DNA of 64,000 bases, from contig NW_022985454.1 in assembly GCF_010093595.1 (NCBI RefSeq), forward strand, positions 1 to 64,000, written 5' to 3'. This document shows, in pieces, positions 34,035-44,683 of the stretch. The stretch is from Mytilinidion resinicola. Taxonomy: Eukaryota; Ascomycota; Dothideomycetes; Mytilinidiales; Mytilinidiaceae. Both the position numbers and the translations under genes were made by a program. The stretch's first letter is position 1. Each line of letters begins with the position of its first letter. Under the pieces are notes generated by a model. The model was given only the letters and a program-made list of their open reading frames with translations. It did no database searches and was not told the origin of the DNA.

Positions 34035-35069
34035 TCATACAGACATCTTCATAGCAATCATCTTATGCGGATCATACCCCTTAACAACAAAGTCCTCCAT
34101 TCTCCACCCATCAATACTTCCCCCCTTCTCCCTCTGAATATGCAACTCCGGAAACTCCCTCGGCTCCCGCTCCAGCTGCACCCTCAACGCATCCACGTGA
34201 TCTAGATACACATGCGCATCCCCCATCGTATGCGTGAACGTCCCCGGGGTCAGATCGCACACATGCGCCACCATATGCGTCAGCAGCGCATACGACGCAA
34301 TATTAAACGGCACGCCGAGCCCCATATCGCACGAGCGCTGATACAGCAAACAATTCAGCATCCCCCGCGGCTTTTCCCCCTCCACCCCCCCAGCCCGGCT
34401 CCGGGGGTACGAGACATAAAACTGCGCGAACATATGGCACGGCGGCAGCGCCATCTTCGCCAGATCGGCGGGGTTCCACGCGCTGAGGATGATGCGCCGG
34501 TCGTACGGCTTGTGCTTGAGCTTGTCGATGACCTCCGCGAGCTGGTCGACGCCCTGGCCCGTGTAGTCGGTGGTCGCGTCGACGTACGCGGCGCCAAAGT
34601 GCCGCCATTGGAAGCCGTACACGGGTCCGAGGTCGCCTTCCTCGCGGTGCGATAGGCCAACGCTGTCGAGGAATTCGCGGCTGCCGTTGCCGTCCCATAT
34701 CTTCACGCCTTGTTCGGAGAGGGGTTTCGAGGAAGTGGAGCCGGCGACGAACCAGAGGAGCTCGGCGAGGACGGCGCGGAGGAAGACGCGCTTGGTGGTG
34801 AGGAGGGGGAGGATGGAGGTTGCGGGCTGGGACGGATCTGAGGAGGGTTTGGAGAGGGAGAAGCGCATCTGGGGGGGCGCGAAGATGGAGTATGTGCCTG
34901 TTCCTGTCCGGTCTGGGCGATGCTCGCCGTTGGCGAGGATGTTGCGGATGAGGTCGAGGTATTGGTGTTCTTCGTGTTTGGCCATGTTGGAAGGTTTTGA
35001 TGGCACTTCAGTGGGTGTATCTGGTTTCTGAGTGGGTGTAGAGAGTATTTCAACTGCTGCTGGAGCCAT
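34035..35069 (-). CDS. CDC21: Thymidylate synthase
   Basis: One exon, 344 residues, from ATG 35069. It converts dUMP to dTMP using methylene-tetrahydrofolate. All landmarks are present: [10 protein letters not shown] (about 50-59), [25 protein letters not shown], the catalytic Cys211 in [28 protein letters not shown] for dUMP binding, and GDAHVYLDH. The N-terminal 35 residues are a Thr/Pro-rich extension. An in-frame ATG at 35189 would add a 40-residue basic, aromatic extension, but it would overlap the promoter elements, so 35069 is preferred. Two ACGCGT boxes lie 14-60 bp upstream, the classic MBF site of this gene in yeasts. Confidence 0.95.
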   Translation of the reverse strand: MAPAAVEILSTPTQKPDTPTEVPSKPSNMAKHEEHQYLDLIRNILANGEHRPDRTGTGTYSIFAPPQMRFSLSKPSSDPSQPATSILPLLTTKRVFLRAVLAELLWFVAGSTSSKPLSEQGVKIWDGNGSREFLDSVGLSHREEGDLGPVYGFQWRHFGAAYVDATTDYTGQGVDQLAEVIDKLKHKPYDRRIILSAWNPADLAKMALPPCHMFAQFYVSYPRSRAGGVEGEKPRGMLNCLLYQRSCDMGLGVPFNIASYALLTHMVAHVCDLTPGTFTHTMGDAHVYLDHVDALRVQLEREPREFPELHIQREKGGSIDGWRMEDFVVKGYDPHKMIAMKMSV

Positions 35070-35082
35070 TCTGTAGTTGTGA

Positions 35083-35128
35083 ACGCGTGAGGTGGAGGAA
35101 AAGAAGCTAAAGTGGTGAATTGACGCGT
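35083..35128. promoter_or_regulatory. Two MluI cell-cycle boxes (MCB) in a divergent promoter
   Basis: ACGCGT occurs at 35083-35088 and 35123-35128 in the 176-bp gap between thymidylate synthase (-) and the coiled-coil gene (+). ACGCGT bound by MBF drives G1/S transcription of thymidylate synthase in budding and fission yeast. Here the motif is seen; its activity is inferred. A TATCGCGA sequence follows at 35133. Confidence 0.7.
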
Positions 35129-35245
35129 TGGCATATCGCGAGTTTCTGGCCCGCCCTAGACTACGGTGGACTGCGGACACCCATCTCACATCCCCACAAC
35201 ACTAACTTCATCCCTGAGCAAAACATCGCGATCCAACATCAAAAC

Positions 35246-36963
35246 ATGTCAGACGAAGCCGCGGCCCACCACCTGCTCACCGTGCTTGAAGAGCGGGATC
35301 TTGCCGTCAGCCTGGACGATGTGCTTCTCGCGTTCGAGTCTGATGTAACCAAAGACGAAGCTGCGTCTTGGGTGGATGAATATCTCGATCAAAATACACT
35401 TTTGAGCCAAGAAGAACTAGACCTGTACGTTTAAATATATTTCCTTTAGATCAATCTCTCATGCATTTCGTAGATATCGTCAATTGTCATCCAATGGTCG
35501 TCTACAGAAACTCGAGACGGAAAATTCCAAGCTTTTCCCCCATCGAGATGAAGATCTAGCCGCGGCTGTCGCCTCCTTGCAGACATCTACCGCTGCCATT
35601 GAAGACCATATCAAAGTTCTCGAGTCTCAGAAAAATGCACTGCACGATCTGCAAGCGCTTAACAGGCCCAATCTGACCGTGGAGCATATGCGAAATGACC
35701 GTCGTCGTCGTGAACATCAAGAGAAGGCACGTCTAGAGATTTCGGTATGTGGCTCAAGTATCAGGAAAATCTGCCCGTTCGTATTCTGACGTCCTTGTAG
35801 ATTGAGGAACTCTCTAGCTCCATATCCTCACATCTAAATACCGCGACCCACGACACCAAAGCAGAACACGCCTCACTCATCTCCTACACCACCGAACGTC
35901 TCGCCTCCGACGACAGGATGCTAACCGCCCTCCCCAAAATTGCCTCAAACATCGCCGCCAGCCCCCCAGCAACTGACGACGCCAAGGCCATCGACCACTG
36001 GTGCGAAGCCATCGTCTCGTTCCGCACCGCAGAAGTCAAAGCGCGAGTCGACGGAACCTACTTACTTAACGCAGCCAGCTGTCCCGACTCTGAGCTCCCC
36101 GACGAAACTGAAGAGGAGCTGCGCGCCGAGAAAGCAGGGCTGCAGGAAGAACTCGAAACGCTGTATACAGAGATCGCTCCCTTGGCCGAAATGGTCGTGG
36201 AGCATGAGCTGCGTAAGCCGATTGTTTCGACTCGGGAGTTGGCGGAGGAGCAGAGGCGGCAGGCGCAGAAGGCGTGGTTGACATATGTAAATCCATTTCC
36301 TGTACTCAATCACATAGGAGATACTGATACCCGTAGGTTCTCTCTACGCTGCAATTCATGAGCACCCGCCTTGAAACCATCAACTCGCATGCGCTTGATC
36401 TCTCCGGGTTTCTGGAAGCTGTCGAAAGCATCAACACCGTCTTCTCTTCTCAAATCGCCCCGCCACCCGTCGACACGCAGGCCAAGTCCCTGAAGCGGCA
36501 AAGCGTAGCTCTCAAGTCTCTCCTCTCGCCACCTGTCAAGTTACGATCTGGAGAGCCCCTTCAACTTCCTCCGGTGCTCCGTGATATTCTCCGGCACACC
36601 AACATCACCACCAGCCGCAGTGAAACCATCGAAGACATCATCAACGCAGTGAAAACTGCGGACGCAGAACGCATCGAAAAGCTGAATCGTAACTACTTCA
36701 CCGCAGGCTTGTCCGTGTCACGGCTTTTGGGCGAGGTATTGGAAAAGGCGGATTTGGAGGCCCAGGCGCTGCGGGATGCGGTCTACGAGAATACGAAGTA
36801 CAAGAGCGTCAGTTTCACGGATCAAATCCTCGACGAGCGGTTGAAAGAGCTTGGGGCGAAGCTGGAGAAGGTAGAGGCGGGTATTTTCAATGCAGAAAAC
36901 GACGAGCTCTCCATGGGCGAGTCGAAGGTGGCTACATTTGTGGAGAAGTGGTCCCACCCGTAA
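35246..36963 (+). CDS. Coiled-coil protein, possible augmin-like spindle component
   Basis: Four exons, 35246-35424, 35474-35744, 35801-36286 and 36337-36963, give 520 residues; every splice site is GT-AG and in frame. The N-terminus is a small helical domain (MSDEAAAHHLLTVLEERDLA, a VTKDEAASWVDEYL segment), followed by long heptad-rich stretches (LEDAKAIDHWCEAIVSFRTA-like and RAEKAGLQEELETLYTEIAP) up to the end. No enzyme motif is present. The short N-terminal domain followed by coiled coils is similar in layout to HAUS3-like augmin subunits, but I cannot verify this. The shared MCB promoter with thymidylate synthase fits a cell-cycle role. Confidence 0.8.
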
Positions 36964-37448
36964 GCAGAAAACGCAATTTACGGCGCGTAGGCGTTGCAGG
37001 TGGTATAGAAGTAGAAAACACAGAGTGCTACCAGAACCATCGTGAGCCTATTGGGATGATTGCGCCCTCAGAATATTATTGGTTCGCATGTTGTATTGTT
37101 ATTGTTACCTTGCTGTGCCGCCCGCCTCTCCAGGAACTTGCTTGAACGGGACATAGCCGCGCAAGTCCTCAGTTTTAGTGGACGTCGTCCTATTCTTTCA
37201 AAGGCTTCCAGCCTTCACAAACTAATTTCTGATTTATTTCCAAACTATTCCGGGAGACAAACCGGCGGCAACCTGCAGCCTTTCTATGTAGCAGGGCACA
37301 ACATGCCGTCTCCGCCTTCTCTGAGGCGGTGCTCAATGGCACTTAGCTGTCTTGCTTCCTCTCTTCCCAGCGGCCCGAGCACACCCTTAGCTTTGTTATT
37401 TTGGACCAAGATATGCCTTCGCCATAAACTTCTCATTAGATTATCGTC

Positions 37449-39898
37449 ATGGCAGAAGCGTTCGTTTTCGCTGCTGGAATCGTCTCGATCGTCGGCTTCG
37501 CTAGCCAGGCTGGAAAAGGCACCAGCTCTCTCTACAGCTTCCTGAAGGACATCAAAAACGCACCCAGAACCAACGCGGAGCTACAGATATACCTTGACGT
37601 CCTCAAAGAAGCTCTCCGGGAAGTCGAATCTCGAAGGCTTCTTTCATCTTCAGGCGAAAGCGACCAAGCTAAAACCGCGTACAACGAATTTAAGGCAGCG
37701 ATCACTGCGCTGGAGTCGTTGGTGGACACACAAAAGCGAGGGCAAGGAGATGGTAGAGTCAGGAAGAAGTGGAAGAATATCTTTTACGGCCATGCGAGAG
37801 AAAGAGGTTGTAGAAACATCTTGCGATGATTGAAAGAGCCAAATCAACTTTGGCAGTTGACTTTGCATTCGCAGCACACGCAAGAAGCGAGGGAGGTATT
37901 TTCTCGATTACGAGTCTCTTCCTATGGGCGATCCTCGTCGTATGCGGTATCAAGGATGCTCCGTTGCGCGTTAAAATAGCAGAATGAACCTCGTCCAGGA
38001 TTTTTAACCCTTCCAATGGTGATCGAATTAATGCTAATTTGCGTGATAAGGGACCGATTTGCCATGAACCGGCGAGACATGCAAGAGCTACGCGACAAGT
38101 TCGACGAGTTTAGTATGTTTCTGCATTCTTCGAGCGGAAGTGTATTTGAAGATCCGGCGTCGTTGCAGATCGAAACAAACTCGTCCATCATGCAAAGTCA
38201 TAATGATCAAGTAGAAGAAGGAGCAAACGTTACACCAGGCTCCACGGGTAATGATGGATCGGATAGTACTGAGGTTGAGGGCGAGGCAACTCTTGATCAT
38301 ATTGAAGTTGAAGATATATTCGAAGACGCATTAGAGCACATTGACGCAGATCTATCCGACTCCCTATCCACCCTAGTCCACTCGGACGAAGAACTTGGCA
38401 GCTTGAAGCACTCTCTGAGCCTGAAAGAGAGCTCCGTCGCCCTATTTGCTTCCGATTGCTCTCAGATAACAACACGACGTGGTGCAATACCAGTCGGACT
38501 CGGCTTTCTCCATTGGAGCACCACCAATCATATTGAGCGCCGACCAAATGGAGATGTCCGTAGATCCTCATACCATACTACCTTCCGGTTCCTCCCCTCC
38601 TTGTCAATATACTCTGGCGGCCTCCAGCTGCTGTGCAAATGGAACAGCATCTACGGCGGTGTCCGGATACCATGGGGTACTCTACGCCCGGTGAGCCGGG
38701 TGCCGGATGATGCACCAATTATCAAGGCAGTCCAGCGCGGTCATCTTGTCAAGGTGATCGAGCTTATTTCGTGTGGGCAAGCTTCAGTGCAGGATGTTGA
38801 TACATCCGGGAAGGGCCTGATAGAGCATGCCATCTTTCTGGGAGTCTTTACTCTGGATCGATTATTCATTACCAAGTCAGTCCTCATACTAGCTCAGTAT
38901 TTGGTCAAATGCGGTGCTGAGCCTGCAAAGGCAATGTCTGCGATTTACGATTAGCAGCGTCGGCTACGTTAGCAAGAGGTTTTGCCTTTCGGTGCCGGAG
39001 TTCGTGGCCAACACTCGATACCGAGCAATGTCGCACAGATCAAGGAAGCACGCAGAGTACTGGAAGAAATCGCCCGTCTCTGCCTCAACAACGCCGTCGA
39101 AGGCCCTTACCAAGACCCCGATCTGCGCCTTCAGATGTGGGAGTCGTCAGAGGTTGGGCCATGGTCTGCGCCCATCGATTCCTTCTATCTCTACCACGAC
39201 AAATGGCCCATCGGGATAGAAGATCTGGCACTCGAACGCCCGGAGAAGGTCTTTCGTATGCTACTTAGCATATACGTGTACAACACTATCAATCACCGCG
39301 ACCTGATTAGCCGTTTAGACCGGAGATACAGCATCCTGTCCGGTCTTTACAGCGCCGGAATATCGTCCAAAGTATTCGCACAGGAGGCTGCGAAACGTAC
39401 ACAGCTGGCGCCAGATCTTTTGCTTTTGGTGGTTTCTGCCGCCGAGCAAACTCGCACCTTATACACCGTTTTATCGGAGGGTTGAACGTTCTCCGCTACG
39501 AGCCGCGCTTCCGGGATACTATCCGCCAACACATCCTACGCATGCTTGTGCTCCTTCTTGGAAGTGGCGAGGATCCCCATCTTCGCTGCCCTTGCGCCGT
39601 CCTTTGGAACGGCAACGAGGGCGAGCTTCGGACAGCTACCGATCTCGTTATCGGCCGGGACTTGCTTGACACATGGAACGAGGCACTGAAGCAAGCTGGG
39701 TGCAATCCACAGGATTTCGTCGAGGACCGGGTTGTGAGTTGGCCTGTGGAAGTGTGCTTGGGCGTGTGGAATGATTTGAATGTGAAATCGCCGATGTCCA
39801 GGAGGAAGCTCATCGTGTCGCCGGACACGCAGCGCGTCTTTTTGAAGGTAATGGCGGGTTTTCCTAAGTTGAGAATGGAAAAATTCGATTCGCTATAA
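37449..39898 (+). pseudogene. Decayed gene with fungal STAND-type N-terminal domain and ankyrin-like C-terminal part
   Basis: Starts well at ATG 37449 (MAEAFVFAAGIVSIVGFASQ, helical fungal N-terminal domain). The frame breaks near 37800: the expected continuation KHLAMIERAKSTLAVDFAFA is in another frame. The next part (38016-38951) contains FRFLPSLSIYSGGLQLLCKW and ankyrin-like units (IIKAVQRGHLVKVIELISCG). Two TAG codons, 38952 and 38970, interrupt the same frame before VLPFGAGVRGQHSIPS. The frame shifts again at about 39481 between TLYTVLSEG and NVLRYEPRF, where one base seems missing. The final part (LVLLLGSGEDPHLRCPCAVL) ends at 39898. Introns do not explain these breaks. The gene is related in layout to the ankyrin gene at 12444. 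Confidence 0.7.
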
Positions 39899-40468
39899 CG
39901 AATACGTTGTGACTAGGGCTAGTCTCTCGAACGACGGAGGGTATGCTGTAATGTGGTTATCCCAAGGGAGGTTTCAAACAGATGTGCTACTAAGCTATGA
40001 ATCTACTGCGTTGACAACGAGCATAATCAAAGACGGAATAAACAATCGCGCGGATATCCAAGATAAAGTAGCATTCTAGGGTAACACACAACGCAACCAT
40101 TGTCGAAGCCATAGTCTGCCCTCTACTTGTGCCTACCACATGACGGCATAAATGAGAAAGTATCATTGTTGCAGCCTCTGGGTGTACGATGCTGTTTGAG
40201 TTCCTTTGAGTAGCGATGTGGAAGTAGGGCTAGTCTTGACTACCTGGATATCATAAATCTGAGCTTTGAAAGGCGCCACGTCGCAAGGCCGTACCACACT
40301 CACTCTTTGCGTGAATATACTAAGATCAATGCGAAACGGCTTCGAGTACGAGCTCGCGAGCAGTAATGACTACGCTTTCTTGATCACGTGCCGATATCGA
40401 TTCGATGAACAGGATGTCGGTGATCTAGGAGGTGCGTCGTCGAGGATGCCTTGTTACCTTCAAGACGA
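39899..40468. other. Intergenic stretch, no supported gene
   Basis: About 570 bp between the pseudogene and the 3' end of the HIT gene. Nothing recognised. Confidence 0.6.
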
Positions 40469-41057
40469 TTATTCCTTCTCCATCTCTTGAGCTAGCCACT
40501 CTGCTTCCTTAGTCATCTCCTCATCGCTTCTAGGTTTCCGGCTCTCGTCCGCATCGACGGCTGGAAACTTGGCTCTTCCTGATTGAGCATCCCGTTCCTT
40601 CAATTGGCGACCAAGGTCACCCTCCTCGCCTTCCATCATCCCGTATATGGCATCTTGGCCTCCCCTATCATTGAGATCTCCTGAGCTCCGGGGTATGATG
40701 TGGGCGTGGACATGGGGAACGCTCTGGCCAGCATCTGCTCCATCTTGAATAGCGATATTAATAGCAGATGCTTTGAAGACTCGCTCAACCATCCGGCTCA
40801 CGCTTTGGACTGTGAGGAAGAGGTCTGTCACCTCTGAAGGCGTGAGGTCGTTGAAGCGAGGGACGACTCGAATTGGAGAAACGAGTACATGGCCGGGAAG
40901 TAGAGGCTTGAGGTTTACCAGCGCGAAGGAGGAGGGCGTCAGATGGAACACCTGAGGTAAATCAGTTGCCGAAGATGAGATATTCGACTACAAAGCGTAC
41001 CTGAGAGGTCACTAAGAAAGAGCCAAAGTGAATTGACTTCGTTGTGAGGGGAGGCAT
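40469..41057 (-). CDS. HNT2: HIT-family dinucleotide hydrolase (FHIT/HNT2-like)
   Basis: Exon 1 41057-41001 (MPPLTTKSIHFGSFLVTSQ) and exon 2 40951-40469 are joined by a 49-nt intron (GTACGC...CCTCAG, phase 0); 179 residues. The first segment VFHLTPSSFALVNLKPLLPG and HVLVSPIRVVPRFNDLT is typical of FHIT-type proteins. The histidine triad is VPHVHAHIIPR (His99, 101, 103), with the GQSVPH approach. It should hydrolyse ApnA dinucleotides such as Ap3A in the cytosol or nucleus. A charged C-terminal region (SRKPRSDEEMTKEAEWLAQE) is longer than needed for catalysis. It is divergent from the next plus-strand gene. Confidence 0.92.
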
Positions 41058-41277
41058 TGTGATGGAGTGGAGAGAAGGTTGAGATGGAGCTTGACTCGAG
41101 ATCGTGATGCCGCTTTTTTCAGCCCTATGAACCGTGGAAGCTACTACCGCACACATCATTGTACCTGCCTTCCACTCCCAATTGCAACAGAAATCGCCTT
41201 CTGCAAGTAAGTACCACCTTCTCTTCACTTTATCTCCATCCCATCTCCATTCTTCCAAGGGCTTTAGCTTAAGCAAA

Positions 41278-41971
41278 ATGTTGTTCGGGCTCATCAGCTT
41301 CGGAGAACAGGAATCCACCCCGCCGCCGCCACCACCCCCAAGAGCTTTTTTTGCCTTCTCCCACATCGTCCACTTCGGCAGCTTTCAGTACCAGGACGGT
41401 GTCTATATTTCCAGAGAGTCTCCCGCTCCATCACCTCGAGCTCCACCAAGGGCTTTCTTCACCTTCGGCCCCACTTATCACGTTCCCCGTCCAAGTCCAC
41501 GTCGAACCTCTCGCCGAGATTTCGAGCCGGCATCACCAGAAGCCCGCGAAGAACTTTTCAATCGTAGGAGAAGACCTACCGCCGCAAACGCCTCCGAGCC
41601 TACCTCAGAGACGAATTCACCAAGCGCGGACCACCCCCAATCAGGCTCGAACACCCCTCGTTCAGGGTCAGACACGCCTCTACCAACTTCAGACGGTAGT
41701 TGAATCGACCCAAGACGACAGTGAATCGATTTCGGACGACGCTGCATCCAGCTGGGACGAGGTCTAATCAAGCCAAGACCACTCTGAGAGACTTGGCACG
41801 GTCATAGGAAATATCGTTGGGACCCTTTTAACCATCAAGGTCACGCTTTGGTTCCTCCGCGTCCTCGGACTGACCCCCAGAAGCATCCTTTCTGAACTTT
41901 TCCCTTCACCATCTCCAGAGCCGCCATTCCTTATTTGGCTCAATCGACGTGCCCGTGGCCAGCCATACTAA
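41278..41971 (+). CDS. Small Pro-rich protein with a C-terminal hydrophobic helix
   Basis: Exons 41278-41695 and 41778-41971; the 82-nt intron has donor GTAGTT, branch-like TCTAATC and acceptor CCAAG, phase 1, and the sum gives 203 residues. Without splicing the frame stops at 41703. The N-terminus (MLFGLISFGEQE, seven prolines) is followed by two similar segments RAFFAFSHIVHFGSF and RAFFTFGPTYHVP, a Ser/Arg/Pro-rich disordered part, then DHSERLGTVIGNIVGTLLTI and VTLWFLRVLGL, likely one membrane helix, and a Pro-rich tail. The donor and acceptor are weak, so the second exon is less sure. No known family. Confidence 0.5.
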
Positions 41972-42046
41972 TCACCATAGCGTGTAAATCTTCACCACGA
42001 CTTTTTACTATTCGATTCGACATAGCATTCATACAACAACAAAACC

Positions 42047-42592
42047 ATGGCGACCCTAACAGGCCCAGCACCCCCACCAACAAAACCCCCCACCATCACA
42101 GCACTAGCAGACCCATCATCATCCCCAATCCACATCTACCACTGCCTCTGCACCCACCTCGTTGTTGCAACCACGACTTCCCTCCCTAGTCTAGCACGAC
42201 GTTCCGAAAGTTCCATGGACCGCGCTTACATCCTTCCTCTTCCACCTCCACCTCCGACCCACGACGACTCAGATTCAGATATCGACGCCAAGCCTAGCGC
42301 CAGCACCGCCAAGCCACCAAACACGCACTATGCACTCCTCCTCTCCACAGTGTTGAATAAGAAGACGCAGATCGTTATGCGCACTGATGGATTCGAGAAG
42401 CGGTATCTGCAGCTTTGCGGACGATGTAGGTTACCAATCGGCTATCAGCTGGACTGGGGACAGTACGGGGGAAAGGAGGGACGAAGGGAGGACGCGGTGT
42501 ATCTGCTTCCCGGGGGTTTGGTGAGCACCGAGGACATGGCGAGAGGGAAGGACATGAGCGGCAGCATCGGTTTTGAAGGGGTTGGGATATGA
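42047..42592 (+). CDS. STEEP1: STEEP1-like (UPF0428) protein
   Basis: One exon of 181 residues. The core HIYHCLCTHLVVATTTSLPS at about 28-47 and RTDGFEKRYLQLCGRCRLPI followed by GYQLDW at about 108-133 match the conserved CxC and CxxC layout of the STEEP1/CXorf56 family (YxCLC, then RxEGxExQYxxxCxxCGLPxxYQ). In animals this protein supports STING exit from the ER; in fungi the role is unknown, since STING is not generally present. The N-terminus is Pro/Thr-rich and the C-terminus is shorter than in animals, without the long charged helix. Two CxxC-like pairs suggest metal binding. Confidence 0.82.
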   Translation: MATLTGPAPPPTKPPTITALADPSSSPIHIYHCLCTHLVVATTTSLPSLARRSESSMDRAYILPLPPPPPTHDDSDSDIDAKPSASTAKPPNTHYALLLSTVLNKKTQIVMRTDGFEKRYLQLCGRCRLPIGYQLDWGQYGGKEGRREDAVYLLPGGLVSTEDMARGKDMSGSIGFEGVGI

Positions 42593-43097
42593 GCGAGAAT
42601 CCAACCACTCCAGCATAGGATGGCTTTCCTGTATTATTAATATCAGGTCTCGGAATACCCTCTTTCAATGCCAAAAGCGATTTCTCAAAAGGGATCAAAG
42701 GTTTTCATACGCTTCTGTACTGTACTAATGTACACCACCCTACCCACTGCTAACCTCGCAATTTCCACGCCGGAAAAATTGTGTCTGGCTAGCAACAGCA
42801 AATCAAACAAGGTGAAAGGCCAGGTTCTACCCTCCAGTGCTCCCCTCCGATGCATAATATCAACCAAACCGAGCCGCGCGGCTCAACGCCAAGACCAGTT
42901 CCCAAGCACCCTGTCTCGCCTCCCGTGTAATCCAACCAGGCCGTAACTCTCGTCTGTCGTTTTGGTAGGAGAATGAGTAGTAGGGAGGAGAGAGAAAGGG
43001 GGTCTAGTTATTCCAAATCGTCGTGACGAGATCTAGCCACACGCGGCGGCTCGTTAGCTATGAATCAGAAAACGGGGCGAGAGTAGGGGGGGGATAT
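42593..43097. other. Intergenic stretch between convergent genes
   Basis: About 500 bp holding the 3' ends of the STEEP1-like gene and the myosin light chain gene. No further gene is seen. Confidence 0.6.
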
Positions 43098-43710
43098 TCA
43101 AGCCGCACCATTATAGTTGACTTCGTCATTGTGGACGTCCGCAGCCCGAAACAGATCCTCGACTTCAGACTCGCTCATCTTCTCGCCCATATTCATCAGG
43201 ACTGCGAAGGCCGTCAGTTAATTTTTTCCTTGCCAATCCGCTAAACTCGCGCGCCCGGTTTTTTTTTTTTTTTTTTGGCGGAGAGTTGCACACATACCGT
43301 ACTTGACCTGCCCGCGGCCAATAAAGCCCGTGTTCTCCTTGTCAAACAGCCGGAAGGCTTTCGTGTAGTCGTCGATATCCATCGGCTCGCGGAAGCCGCC
43401 GGGGCGGTTCAAGATCTTGGAGAAGGTCTCGAAGTCGACTGCCAACCGCACAGCATTAGCCTACCCAACTCCATCATCGCACCAACATTGAGAACTACTC
43501 ACAATCCGTCCCGACGTTCCGCTCCAGGTCCGCGATCTCGGCGAGCGTCGGGTTCTGCCCGCACGCGCGCAGCAGGTTGCCGAGGTTTTCGCGCACGACG
43601 CGGCCCTTGCCGCGCTTGTCGTACAGCTGGAAGGCTTCGCGGTAGTTGGTCGAGGCCTGCGCGGGGGGTTGTGAGCTGGTGGGCGGGTACATGCCGGCCA
43701 TGGTAGCCAT
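43098..43710 (-). CDS. cdc4: Myosin light chain, Cdc4/MLC1 type
   Basis: Three exons, 43710-43503, 43438-43298 and 43201-43098, give 150 residues. Introns 43439-43502 (GTGAGT...GGCAG) and 43202-43297 (GTATGT...CGCAG) are in phase 1. EF-hand-like units: FQLYDKRGKGRVVRENLGNL followed by LRACGQNPT, and FRLFDKENTGFIGRGQVKYV followed by LMNMGEKMSESEVEDLF. The first loop lacks the normal set of acidic ligands, as usual for essential light chains. The product should bind the IQ motifs of class II and V myosins at the septation ring. Intron 2 carries a run of about 16 A (T on the plus strand, 43260-43276). The start at 43701 is an alternative (second Met). Confidence 0.9.
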
Positions 43711-44683
43711 TGCGCGTGTTGTTTTTCGGTTCGAGGGGAGAAAGCGTGGAGAGTGCGGTGTGTGTGTAGAGGATAGGATGTTGTGCGGGTGGTGAGGAGG
43801 GCGTTGTTGTGGTGTTGTGGTGTTGTGGTGGTGGAGCGGAGTCCAGGCCAGTAGCCAGGACCCTTAACTCGGAGTAGGAGGGCGCGACCTGGGGGAAGGA
43901 GGGTGCGAGCATGGGAAAGGGCGACTTACCATTGTGAAGGGTGCGGCGGCGGGATATGGCAGAAAGGGATGCGAGGGCGTACGGCGGAATTGGGAGAGGG
44001 AGCAGTGGTCGCGGTGAGAGGCACGGTTGGGTTTTTTTGGTGTTTCTCCCCGCGAGCTGCGACCTCTTTGTGGTCGGGCGCTGGCCAAGCGTGTTGCCAT
44101 GGAGAGGAGCGGGCGGTGACATGACTCGCGCTCGCGAAACACCCTGAACATACACCAAGTCCACACATATCTGCTAGGCATTGTCCCATTAAAGACTTCT
44201 CGTTTGCGAATTGAAAGTATCATGAGCCGCCACACCGCTTATTCATGTATCGGTTGGCTTGGCGATCGATCTCGTCCGGATCGATATCAGACGGTACGTG
44301 GACGGTTACATAACCTCGAACCTCTTTCATCTTCAATATTCCAATAGCCATGAGATACCTTTCCTCGTTACTCCTTCGAATGATACCCCTGCAAATTAGC
44401 ATTCCCTACGCTTTGCCTTGAACGTCGTCAATCTCTACCGGGCCGGGACCTTGAATTGTCTTCTACGGCCTCTCTATTGAGCGGGATTGAGGTATCCCAG
44501 GACCACGCGAACGCCTTGAAGTCACTTTAAGCATGTTCATGGTGGCAAGCATCCGTACGTTTGAGAAACCTCGTAAAAACTGTGAGAAGAGGTCTCATTG
44601 TTTGGTGCAAGGGCGCCAAATCCCTATGGCCGAGCAGAGTTGCTATATATACATCCCAGGCGACATCAGAACCATATCATGTT
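43711..44683. other. Intergenic stretch, promoter of the light chain gene
   Basis: About 970 bp. Next to the ATG is a G/T-rich leader (43720-43850). A short minus-strand ORF (44220-44402, ending MNKRCGGS) lies behind an acceptor-like site, but no matching gene is seen. Confidence 0.5.

Noticed and set aside
34212..35031. Plus- and minus-strand ORFs overlapping thymidylate synthase
   Set aside because: Antisense or shifted shadows of an unmistakable enzyme gene.
44220..44402. Minus-strand ORF of 60 codons behind an acceptor-like site
   Set aside because: The sequence is somewhat protein-like (VTVHVPSDIDPDEIDRQANR), but the upstream frame is broken by TAA and no start could be found.
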